Of a stretch of DNA of 5,702 nucleotides, positions 1 through 5,692 are shown in pieces. Source of the stretch: CACPJA01 sp964629335 (GTDB lineage: Bacteria > Pseudomonadota > Gammaproteobacteria > Steroidobacterales > UBA11654); NCBI GenBank assembly GCA_964629335.1, contig CAZVRH010000064.1, positions 1 to 5,702 of the forward strand, read 5' to 3'. How positions within the stretch are numbered: position 1 is the stretch's first letter; the number at the start of each line of letters is the position of its first letter. The notes beneath the pieces are model-generated. The model worked only from the letters and a program-made list of their open reading frames with translations. It ran no database searches and was not told the origin of the DNA. Both the position numbers and the translations under genes were made by a program.

Positions 1-40
1 ATTATGAGTCCACTGCTCTAACCAACTGAGCTACAGGCCC
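1..40 (-). tRNA. 5' part of a tRNA with CAT anticodon (tRNA-Ile2 favoured, elongator tRNA-Met possible), cut by the window edge
   Basis: The minus strand from position 40 reads as tRNA positions 1 to 39. It has acceptor half GGGCCTG, T8 A9, D-stem GCTC pairing with GAGC, D-loop AGTTGGTTA, A26, anticodon half-stem GTGGA, and anticodon loop CTCATAA with anticodon CAT. The rest, including the T-arm and 3' acceptor strand, lies outside the window. It is not an initiator: G1 and the U12-A23 D-stem pair are elongator-like. C4 and C5 fit the acceptor pairs known to help TilS recognise tRNA-Ile2, whose C34 becomes lysidine and reads AUA. The acceptor also resembles tRNA-Ile more than E. coli elongator tRNA-Met. 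Position 29 is G, where E. coli Ile2 has C, so the identity stays open. A CAT tRNA downstream of rpoD is, from memory, seen in other gammaproteobacteria. Confidence 0.92.
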
Positions 41-45
41 AAGGA

Positions 46-51
46 ATTATA
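46..51 (-). promoter_or_regulatory. Consensus -10 hexamer just before the tRNA
   Basis: The minus strand reads TATAAT, a perfect sigma-70 -10, followed by TCCTT and then the first G of the tRNA. A 5-base discriminator would put transcription start on the mature tRNA 5' end or one base inside it. No good -35 lies 16-18 bases upstream (TAAGCT at 17), and that stretch overlaps the stop codon of the SDR gene. It may be a chance hexamer in AT-rich DNA, with the tRNA transcribed from upstream and trimmed by RNase P. Confidence 0.3.
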
Positions 52-70
52 TATTATCATCAATGGTTAG

Positions 71-89
71 CTTATTTCTTTGAAATAAG
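71..89 (-). repeat. Perfect 8-bp inverted repeat over the SDR stop codon
   Basis: CTTATTTC at 71-78 and GAAATAAG at 82-89 are exact reverse complements separated by three bases, so the transcript can form an 8-bp hairpin with an AAA loop. It includes the last codons and the TAA of the SDR gene. The stem is AT-rich and no T-run follows (next bases CTAACCATTG), so it is not a canonical intrinsic terminator. It could be an mRNA 3'-end or processing structure, or chance. Confidence 0.4.
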
Positions 90-1094
90 ACCCATGGATA
101 CCAATTCTTCTGCAGTTTCAATAGCTGAATCTTCTGCAGAAATATACTCCCAATTAAACAACTTCTTTGCCTTGCTTTTATCTGCAAAGACCGTACGACC
201 TAAGGACCTCTTAAGACCACCTAGTTGTTTAATAAACAGTGCCATTATTTTTACCAGAAAGTCTGGCATTTCACGAGTAGGAGCCTGTTTAAATCCGGCA
301 TTTTTTAATACTTGCCCTATTTCTGCAAAAAACATTTCCTTTTCGCTAACAATAATACGTTCTCCATTAGTGGCAGCTGACTTCATGGCAAACAAATGAG
401 CTTTAGCAACATCTCTAACATCTACAAAGCCTATATGAATTCTTGGACAAGCAGGCATGGAGCCATTACAAAGCTGGATAAACATCGAATTGGACGTACC
501 AATATCGCTGGATAACATAGGACCAGTCACGGCGACTGGATTAATGACGGTGAATTCAAATTTGTCTTCATCTGAAAGCTGAGCAACGTAATCCCAGGAA
601 GCCTTTTCAGCAAATGTTTTACTTTTAGCATAGGCACCAATAGTCCCACGAGTAGATTCAGGAATTGACCAATCTGTCTCATCATAAATGTTTTTATCAT
701 GGCCATAACCTATGGCTGCAAATGATGAGGTCAACACCACTTTTTTAACGTTCCTACCGGAGCAAGATTTTAAAACTCTGAGCGAACCTTCAACTGCAGG
801 ATTAATCAAGTCTTCTTCTTTTTTTGGTTCATGCAGTATAAAAGGAGAAGCCACATGCAGCACATAATCGCACCCTTGAACTGCTTCATCCCAGCCTTGA
901 TCTGACAATAAATCAGTTTCTACAAGCTCAAGATTATTGGGTTTTTTGGAATGTTTGGTCATGGCCTCAATAACTTCCTGACCTTTCTCCTTTTTTCTTA
1001 CGGTGCCTCTAACTAAATAACCCTCATCCAAGAGTTGTTGAATACAATGAAGGGCTATAAAGCCACTGGCGCCTGTTACTAATACTTTTTCCAT
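72..1094 (-). CDS. Extended SDR oxidoreductase, dihydroflavonol-4-reductase/GRE2-like (NAD(P)-dependent aldehyde or ketone reductase)
   Basis: A 340-residue protein of the NAD-dependent epimerase/dehydratase superfamily, atypical extended SDR group that includes plant DFR and yeast GRE2. The N-terminal Rossmann fold has TGASGFIA at residues 7-14, with alanine in place of the last glycine as is usual in the DFR/GRE2 group. Arginines 29 and 33 after the second strand suggest NADPH. Further motifs are CDYVLHVASP (75-84), the catalytic serine in LTSS (121-124), and the YxxxK pair Tyr155/Lys159 in GAYAKSK. VINPVAVTGP and HIGFVDVRDVA follow in the substrate-domain half. Length is normal for the family, and no signal peptide or membrane anchor is evident, so it should be cytosolic. 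The ATG is preceded by AAGAAG with 6 bases of spacing, a weak ribosome site. The substrate cannot be predicted. It follows rpoD by 61 bases on the same strand, and no clear promoter or terminator separates them. Its GC content looks a little higher than its neighbours, which is compatible with acquisition. Confidence 0.9.
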   Translation of the reverse strand: MEKVLVTGASGFIALHCIQQLLDEGYLVRGTVRKKEKGQEVIEAMTKHSKKPNNLELVETDLLSDQGWDEAVQGCDYVLHVASPFILHEPKKEEDLINPAVEGSLRVLKSCSGRNVKKVVLTSSFAAIGYGHDKNIYDETDWSIPESTRGTIGAYAKSKTFAEKASWDYVAQLSDEDKFEFTVINPVAVTGPMLSSDIGTSNSMFIQLCNGSMPACPRIHIGFVDVRDVAKAHLFAMKSAATNGERIIVSEKEMFFAEIGQVLKNAGFKQAPTREMPDFLVKIMALFIKQLGGLKRSLGRTVFADKSKAKKLFNWEYISAEDSAIETAEELVSMGLISKK

Positions 1095-1155
1095 TTTGTT
1101 CTTCTTATTGATGAAAATAATATAATGATAAGGGGGTAGAAGAAATTAAATCCTT

Positions 1156-3045
1156 CTAGCTGTCATTCATAAAGCTTTTCAGTTTCTCACTACGTGAAGG
1201 ATGCCTTAATTTTCTAAGTGCTTTCGCTTCAATTTGTCGGATTCTCTCTCTGGTCACATCAAATTGCTTTCCCACTTCTTCGAGAGTGTGATCGGTATTC
1301 ATATGAATGCCAAAACGCATTCTTAACACCTTGGCCTCTCTTGGGGTTAGGCTTTCTAGGATACTTACCGTGCTTTCTTTTAATCCTGTTTTAGTTGCGG
1401 CACCATCGGGCTGATCAATAGTTGTGTCTTCGATAAAATCACCTAAATATGAATCGTCATCATCACCAATCGGTGTTTCCATAGATATTGGTTCTCTAGA
1501 GATTTTGAGGACTTTTCTAATTCTAGAGATTGGCATTTCCATTTTTTCAGATAATTCTTCAACACTGGGTTCTCTTCCTTTTTCTTGAATCATTTGTCTT
1601 TGAATCCGGTTTAATTTGTTGATGGTTTCAATCATATGCACAGGAATTCTTATGGTTCTGGCTTGATCTGCAATCGACCTCGTAATTGCCTGTCTGATCC
1701 ACCAGGTGGCATAGGTAGAAAACTTATACCCCCTTCTATATTCAAATTTATCCACTGCTTTCATTAATCCAATATTTCCTTCTTGGATGAGATCTAAAAA
1801 TTGCAGTCCTCTGTTTGTGTATTTCTTAGCGATGGAAATTACTAATCTCAGATTAGCTTCAACCATTTCTTTTTTTGCACGATCTGCACGGATTCTGCCC
1901 ATATTTAGTTGACGATTAATGTCTTTTATTTCTTGTATGTTGATGTGCGAGGATTTTTCTAATTTAGCTAACTTCTTTTGATTGGCTATGATTTTTGACT
2001 TATTTCTATTAAGAATCGAAGAGTACTTTCTTTTAGCTCTGATGTATTTTTCAATCCATGTTAGCTTTGTTTCATGTCCAATAAAGGTTTTTCTAAACTC
2101 TTCCATGGGCACCCCAGCCTTTTCTACCACAATTTCTCTAATTTCTCCTTCCAAACGTTTAATCTCGTCCATATAGGCAATGATAATCTTTTGTAGTATG
2201 TCAAAAAGTTTTGGTGCAATCTTTACTCCCATCAAGGTATCTCTTATCCCTTCTCTCTGCCTTAGAATGATTTCATCGTTACTCTGTTCGTCAATAAGTT
2301 TGATTAATCTATTGGTTTGACGAATTAATTTTTTTATTTCTTTATTGATAGCTTTAACATCAATGCTTACTTCGGCAGCTTGATTTTCAGAATTAATTTC
2401 TATGATGTCTTCGTTTTCGAAAGCAAAATCAGAAAAAATTTCTAAAATTTTGCTTTGATCTTTTTCTTCTTGAGCTTCAATTTCTTCAAGAATTGTTTTG
2501 TATCTTTCTTGAAGGAATATCATAACCGGAATGAATGCTGACAATGTTTCTTGGATTTTCTTATTTCCCTGTTCTATTTTTTTGGCAATTACAATTTCAC
2601 CTTCTCTATCCAGTAACTCAATGGTACCCATTTCTCTCATATACATTCTTACAGGATCGGTTGTTTTGCCTATTTCGTTCTCTATTGGATTGGTCACATC
2701 TCCTTGATTCTCTTGAGAGGACACAATTTCTTCTGACTTTGGAGCATGCTCTTGAACAACAATACCCAGGTCGCTTATCATTTCGACAATTTCCTCTAGT
2801 CTATCAGCCTCAATGATTCCTTCAGGTAGATTTTCATTCAGTTCAGCATACGTAATAAAACCCTCAGCTTTGCCTTTCTCAAGGAGTATTTGGAACGGGG
2901 TTTTTTCTTTTTCAGAAGGCTCTATTGTTTCTTCTTTATCTTCACCAAGGACTGATTCAATTTCCTCAACATCAATCAATTCCTCAACCTCTAATGGTTG
3001 TTTTTGGGATTCTTCTGTATCTAATTGTTCTTTTTTTCTTTTCAT
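1156..3045 (-). CDS. rpoD: RNA polymerase primary sigma factor RpoD (sigma-70)
   Basis: Housekeeping sigma factor of 629 residues, which recruits RNA polymerase to -10/-35 promoters. Region 1.1 spans about 51-103 (from PFQILLEKGKAEGFITYAEL). Region 1.2 begins near 125, with TTDPVRMYMREMGTIELL at 128-145. A charged non-conserved region typical of proteobacterial RpoD fills about 160-390. Region 2 spans about 391-460 and is almost identical to E. coli, including the -10-binding stretch YATWWIRQAITR at 445-456. Region 3 runs about 470-545, with GDDDDSYLGDFIEDTT at 527-542. Region 4 ends the protein, with the -35-binding helix-turn-helix in TLEEVGKQFDVTRERIRQIE (587-606). The first 50 residues are an acidic extension absent from E. 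coli RpoD. No other ATG occurs in frame before codon 89, which lies inside region 1.1, so the long start is the natural choice. No Shine-Dalgarno is visible. dnaG ends 55 bases upstream. Confidence 0.98.
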   Translation of the reverse strand: MKRKKEQLDTEESQKQPLEVEELIDVEEIESVLGEDKEETIEPSEKEKTPFQILLEKGKAEGFITYAELNENLPEGIIEADRLEEIVEMISDLGIVVQEHAPKSEEIVSSQENQGDVTNPIENEIGKTTDPVRMYMREMGTIELLDREGEIVIAKKIEQGNKKIQETLSAFIPVMIFLQERYKTILEEIEAQEEKDQSKILEIFSDFAFENEDIIEINSENQAAEVSIDVKAINKEIKKLIRQTNRLIKLIDEQSNDEIILRQREGIRDTLMGVKIAPKLFDILQKIIIAYMDEIKRLEGEIREIVVEKAGVPMEEFRKTFIGHETKLTWIEKYIRAKRKYSSILNRNKSKIIANQKKLAKLEKSSHINIQEIKDINRQLNMGRIRADRAKKEMVEANLRLVISIAKKYTNRGLQFLDLIQEGNIGLMKAVDKFEYRRGYKFSTYATWWIRQAITRSIADQARTIRIPVHMIETINKLNRIQRQMIQEKGREPSVEELSEKMEMPISRIRKVLKISREPISMETPIGDDDDSYLGDFIEDTTIDQPDGAATKTGLKESTVSILESLTPREAKVLRMRFGIHMNTDHTLEEVGKQFDVTRERIRQIEAKALRKLRHPSRSEKLKSFMNDS

Positions 3046-3074
3046 TGTTGGTTTTGATTAAAAATTGGTCGACT

Positions 3075-3080
3075 ATTATA
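3075..3080 (-). promoter_or_regulatory. Candidate -10 element of an rpoD promoter
   Basis: In the 55-base dnaG-rpoD gap the minus strand carries a perfect TATAAT. The hexamer 17 bases upstream is TAACGA, a poor -35 that overlaps the dnaG stop codon, and there is no TG extension. Transcription would start near 3068 and leave a leader of about 23 bases without a Shine-Dalgarno. A separate rpoD promoter is plausible, because E. coli also has internal rpoD promoters, but AT-rich DNA yields such hexamers by chance. Confidence 0.4.
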
Positions 3081-3100
3081 TATCTATTTGTTCTTTATCG

Positions 3101-4840
3101 TTATTTTATTTTTCTGGATAATTCTTTTAATCTACGTTCATCGTTCTTATTTAGATTGTTTTTTTTGGCCTTTTTTATAAGGTTTGTTAATTCTTTTCTC
3201 TGATCCTGTATCTCCAGTCTATTTTTAATATCCTCAAACTCGATAGCCCATTCATTTTCATTAATAAGGTTTTGCTCCGTTGCTATTTTACTTAAATATT
3301 TTTGAAGTCTAGGGTCAGGAAAATGTTCAATAATGGTGCCTAATTTAATGTCACCTTTCTTATTTATGAGTCGAACAATTTCCCTGAATACATCCATCCC
3401 TTTTTCGTCTATAAATTGAAATTTACTATCAATATCAATGGATCGTCCTAATTCAGGACTATTTAACAGAATCCTAATCGCTTGATTGATAAGGCTTGGT
3501 CTTTTTGTTGCTGAATCTGGTTGTCTAGATTTATGTATTGTTTTAGTTTCTTTAGGAGATTTTTTCGGATGGTATTGGGTTAATTTTTCTTCCGATAGGC
3601 CATATTCCTGAGATATTCTTTTAATCACAAGATCTTTGTAGATGCCATCGCCAATTGTATTAGCTAACATCATGGCATTTTCGGCAGCATCTGCTTTGCC
3701 TTTTGTAGAACCAATATCAGATTCTTGATTACACACAGTAATGAGAAAATCGTCCAGAGATTGTGCCTCTTTGATCAGTTTCTCAAAGGCTTCATAGCCA
3801 TGGTTTCTAATAAATTCGTCTGGGTCCTCTCCATCGAGTATTAAAAAATATGCTTCCTTATTTTTCCGAACCAACGGTAAACAAAGTTGCATTGCTTTTT
3901 TTGCAGCTTTCTTCCCAGCGTTGTCTCCATCAAAGCAGAATATTATTTGGTCCGAAATTTTAAAAATTTTATAGATATGAGTTTCAGTAGTTGCTGTTCC
4001 CAAGGTGGCTAAAGAATTTCCTATGTTGTTCTGATAGAGACCTATAACATCGGTATAACCTTCAACAATGATGGCTGTTCTTTGTTTAGCAATAGATTGT
4101 TTTGATTCGTATAATCCGTAGAGTAATTCGCCTTTCTTGAATAAGGATGTTTCGGGTGAATTAAGGTATTTTGGTTCTTCATCGTCAATGATTCTTCCCC
4201 CAAAACCCACAATCTCGCCTTTGTTATTTCTAATGGGGAACATGATTCTATTCCTGAATCGATCGTAATATCCACCACTGTCTTTTTCAATTAATAGCCC
4301 ACAAGCTATCAGTTGCTTTATATCCCGTTCTGTTTTACCAAAATTTTTCAGGAGGTCGTCCCAAGCATCATTGGCGTAGCCTAAAGCATAATGTTTTGCA
4401 GTTGCTCCATCGATACCTCGATGTTTCAAATACTTAACCGGTAAATCAGAATTTTTTAAATTTTTCTCGTAATAACTGGAAATCTTGACCAAGAAATCTT
4501 TTAAACTGTTTCGTTCTTTAGATTTAGCTATATTTTCTTTTGTTTTAGGAACGGAAACCCCAAGCATTTTTGCAATTTCCTCAATAGCTTCAACGAAAGT
4601 CAGTCGCTCATATTCCATTAAGAAACTCAAAGCAGTTCCATGAGCACCGCAACCAAAACAATGATAGAACCCTTTGTCTGGGCTGACTGTAAATGACGGT
4701 GTTTTCTCATTATGGAAGGGGCAGCAGGCTTTATATTCCTTGCCTGCTTTCTTAATTTCGACTCTTCTCCCAATGACCTCGCTAATATCAGCTCTTTCTA
4801 TTAGGTCATCGATAAAATCTTGAGGAATTCTTTCGACCAT
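3101..4840 (-). CDS. dnaG: DNA primase DnaG
   Basis: A 579-residue primase, close to the 581 of E. coli, that makes RNA primers at the replication fork in partnership with the DnaB helicase. The N-terminal CHC2 zinc domain has all four ligands: Cys40, His43, Cys61 and Cys64. The polymerase domain carries the basic motif YDRFRNRIMFPI (192-203) and VGFGGRI (211-217). The TOPRIM core follows with Glu260 in VEGYTDV, LGTATT at 280-285, Asp304 and Asp306 in FDGDNAG, and DGEDPDEF at 336-343, so the metal-binding acids are intact. From about residue 445 to the end lies the poorly conserved helicase-binding domain, which finishes in a lysine-rich helix. The ATG matches the family start (VERIPQDFIDDLIERADI), but no Shine-Dalgarno precedes it. 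yqeY ends 96 bases upstream with a promoter-like sequence between, and rpoD follows after 55 bases. Confidence 0.98.
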   Translation of the reverse strand: MVERIPQDFIDDLIERADISEVIGRRVEIKKAGKEYKACCPFHNEKTPSFTVSPDKGFYHCFGCGAHGTALSFLMEYERLTFVEAIEEIAKMLGVSVPKTKENIAKSKERNSLKDFLVKISSYYEKNLKNSDLPVKYLKHRGIDGATAKHYALGYANDAWDDLLKNFGKTERDIKQLIACGLLIEKDSGGYYDRFRNRIMFPIRNNKGEIVGFGGRIIDDEEPKYLNSPETSLFKKGELLYGLYESKQSIAKQRTAIIVEGYTDVIGLYQNNIGNSLATLGTATTETHIYKIFKISDQIIFCFDGDNAGKKAAKKAMQLCLPLVRKNKEAYFLILDGEDPDEFIRNHGYEAFEKLIKEAQSLDDFLITVCNQESDIGSTKGKADAAENAMMLANTIGDGIYKDLVIKRISQEYGLSEEKLTQYHPKKSPKETKTIHKSRQPDSATKRPSLINQAIRILLNSPELGRSIDIDSKFQFIDEKGMDVFREIVRLINKKGDIKLGTIIEHFPDPRLQKYLSKIATEQNLINENEWAIEFEDIKNRLEIQDQRKELTNLIKKAKKNNLNKNDERRLKELSRKIK

Positions 4841-4852
4841 AAATTGAAATTT

Positions 4853-4881
4853 TTTATAATTCTTAACTGTGGACTAGACAA
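4853..4881 (-). promoter_or_regulatory. Candidate sigma-70 promoter for dnaG-rpoD
   Basis: On the minus strand TTGTCT (4881-4876) is followed after exactly 17 bases by TATAAA (4858-4853). These match the consensus hexamers at 4 of 6 and 5 of 6 positions, with optimal spacing. Only 12 bases (AAATTTCAATTT) separate the -10 from the dnaG ATG, so the transcript would have a leader of about 5-6 bases. This would allow dnaG and rpoD to be transcribed separately from rpsU-yqeY, an arrangement that also occurs in E. coli by other means. Confidence 0.5.
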
Positions 4882-4890
4882 TTTAGTCTA
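4875..4890 (-). repeat. Small inverted repeat overlapping the dnaG -35 element
   Basis: TAGAC (4890-4886) and GTCTA (4879-4875) are exact reverse complements around a 6-base centre, TAAATT. A second register, GACTA/TAGTC (4888-4884 and 4876-4872), overlaps it. The dyad covers the proposed -35 hexamer TTGTCT. No T-run follows, so it is not a terminator. It could be an operator or simply chance, because the arms are only 5 bp. Confidence 0.3.
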
Positions 4891-4936
4891 TGCAGAAAAA
4901 TGATAAAAGTAAAAGAACTTATCTGAAGACAGAGTA

Positions 4937-5383
4937 TTAATTAGACAGTGATTCTCTAACAATTTGACTGGCAAGTTTCATATCAATTTTATTATCGGCT
5001 TGCTCTTTTAATTTTGCCATAATCATTCCCATATCCTTCATAGTCTGAGCTCCGGTTTCATTGATAATTTCTGAGATTATTTGTTTAACTGCTTCTGCAT
5101 CTAATTTCTCAGGTAGATAAGTTCTTAAAATTTCAGCTTCGGCCATTTCTTTATCAAACAATTCAATTCTTTCTGCTTGTTGGTATTGTTCTGCAGCCTC
5201 CAGCCTTAATTGAACTTGCTTTTCTACAATGGATAAACATTCAGAATCGGAGAGTTGATTTCTGGTGTCAATTTCTTTTTGTTGTATAGCCGCCATCAAC
5301 ATCCTTAGGGTGCTAATTCTAAGGCGATCACCGTCTTTGAGTGATTGATTAATTTGGTCTTGGAGTTGTTTTTGAAAGCTCAA
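4937..5383 (-). CDS. yqeY: GatB/YqeY domain-containing protein
   Basis: A 148-residue stand-alone protein of the YqeY family, which is related to the C-terminal tail domain of the GatB subunit of the tRNA-dependent amidotransferase. Its exact role is not settled. The N-terminal helical part has LRISTLRMLMAAIQQKEID (21-39), matching the family pattern of a short helix, then STxRxLxAAIxxxEID. The middle carries EILRTYLPEKL (84-94). The C-terminal helical domain has the signature GAQTMKDMGMIMAKLKE (111-127) and ends in KIDMKLASQIVRESL. It starts at TTG (5383-5381), because an in-frame stop (the rpsU TAA) lies just two codons upstream and the first ATG is codon 28, inside the conserved domain. 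No Shine-Dalgarno stands before the TTG. With a 6-base gap after rpsU in the same frame, translation by re-initiation after rpsU is likely. It is the usual neighbour between rpsU and dnaG in many gammaproteobacteria. Confidence 0.93.
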   Translation of the reverse strand: MSFQKQLQDQINQSLKDGDRLRISTLRMLMAAIQQKEIDTRNQLSDSECLSIVEKQVQLRLEAAEQYQQAERIELFDKEMAEAEILRTYLPEKLDAEAVKQIISEIINETGAQTMKDMGMIMAKLKEQADNKIDMKLASQIVRESLSN

Positions 5384-5389
5384 ATTAGT

Positions 5390-5605
5390 TTAATAGAGTC
5401 TTCTTGATCGATTATGATCTCTAGAGGAACGTTTCTTCTCTCTTTTGACTGCTGCAGCTTTTTTACGTTTTTTCTCTTGAGTGGGTTTTTCATAGAATTC
5501 TCTTTTTCTGTATTCATTGATAATTCCTGCTTTCTCACAAGAGCGTTTAAAGCGTCTTAGCGCGTAATCAAAATATTCGTTGTCTTTTACTTTTACTAAT
5601 GGCAA
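5390..5605 (-). CDS. rpsU: 30S ribosomal protein S21
   Basis: A 71-residue S21, the same length as in E. coli. S21 sits on the 30S platform near the 3' end of 16S rRNA and helps mRNA binding at initiation. Conserved landmarks are VKDNEYFDYALRRFKRSCEKAG (6-27), REFYEKP (35-41), a lysine/arginine-rich C-terminal helix, and the terminal RLY. The start is TTG (5605-5603): it is followed by PLVKVKDNE as expected for mature S21, and AAGGA lies 6 bases before it. The nearby ATG at 5610-5608 is in another frame and ends after four codons. The gene heads the operon, with two candidate promoters upstream and yqeY 6 bases downstream in the same frame. A TTG start may limit output or allow feedback, but that is inference. 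Confidence 0.97.
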   Translation of the reverse strand: MPLVKVKDNEYFDYALRRFKRSCEKAGIINEYRKREFYEKPTQEKKRKKAAAVKREKKRSSRDHNRSRRLY

Positions 5606-5611
5606 AACATA

Positions 5612-5616
5612 TCCTT
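5612..5616 (-). promoter_or_regulatory. Shine-Dalgarno sequence that fixes the TTG start of rpsU
   Basis: AAGGA on the minus strand ends 6 bases before the TTG at 5605, which is ideal spacing. It is only one base from the out-of-frame ATG at 5610, too close to serve it. This is the only clear ribosome-binding sequence in front of any gene in the window. Confidence 0.7.
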
Positions 5617-5634
5617 TTAGTTGAGTTAAATAAA

Positions 5635-5664
5635 TATATACTTAATCCATAAATAGACCGTGAA
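5635..5664 (-). promoter_or_regulatory. Candidate proximal promoter of the rpsU operon
   Basis: The minus strand has TTCACG (5664-5659) as a possible -35, an 18-base spacer, and TATATA (5640-5635) as a possible -10. Start would be near 5628, leaving a leader of about 22 bases that includes the Shine-Dalgarno. The -35 shares one base with the -10 of the distal promoter. Matches are moderate and the region is very AT-rich. Confidence 0.35.
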
Positions 5665-5692
5665 ATATACAGTTTAAGCTTAAAAAAAGCAA
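5664..5692 (-). promoter_or_regulatory. Candidate distal promoter of the rpsU operon
   Basis: TTGCTT (5692-5687) and TATATT (5669-5664) are separated by exactly 17 bases. The -10 matches 5 of 6 consensus bases and the -35 keeps TTG. Start would fall near 5657, giving a leader of about 50 bases. A 12-bp perfect palindrome (5673-5684) lies in the spacer. Confidence 0.4.
5673..5684 (-). repeat. 12-bp perfect palindrome in the rpsU promoter spacer
   Basis: TTTAAGCTTAAA is its own reverse complement and sits between the -35 and -10 of the distal candidate promoter, a usual place for a repressor site. It does not match the LexA pattern CTGT-N8-ACAG. It may be chance in AT-rich DNA. Confidence 0.35.

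Larger units (their letters stand above)
1156..5605 (-). other. Macromolecular synthesis operon rpsU-yqeY-dnaG-rpoD
   Basis: Four co-directional genes with gaps of 6, 96 and 55 bases reproduce the conserved cluster that links translation (S21), replication (primase) and transcription (sigma-70). In E. coli the three core genes are set to very different levels by internal promoters, a terminator and RNA processing. Here the 96-base and 55-base gaps both hold promoter-like sequences, but I see no convincing terminator after rpsU or yqeY. Confidence 0.85.

Noticed and set aside
94..399. Plus-strand open frame of 101 codons
   Set aside because: It lies antisense inside the well-supported SDR gene, with no family motifs, so it is a shadow frame.
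1119..1124. Possible -10 (TATATT) between rpoD and the SDR gene
   Set aside because: No acceptable -35 at 16-18 bases (AATTTC at 17). It is a common hexamer in AT-rich sequence.
2535..3203. Plus-strand open frames opposite the start of rpoD and the end of dnaG
   Set aside because: They are antisense to acidic and lysine-rich coding sequence, give Phe/Ser/Leu-rich low-complexity peptides, and overlap each other, as expected for shadows.
4042..4290. Minus-strand 82-codon frame inside dnaG
   Set aside because: It is in a different frame from the intact primase TOPRIM region and has no recognisable features.
4896..4923. Possible terminator after yqeY: GATAA and TTATC followed by a run of five T
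   Set aside because: The stem is only 5 AT-rich base pairs around a 12-base loop, too weak to call an intrinsic terminator.
5657..5672. Possible LexA box before rpsU, as in the E. coli operon
   Set aside because: CTGT is present, but the bases eight positions later are CGGT rather than ACAG. The second half-site is missing.
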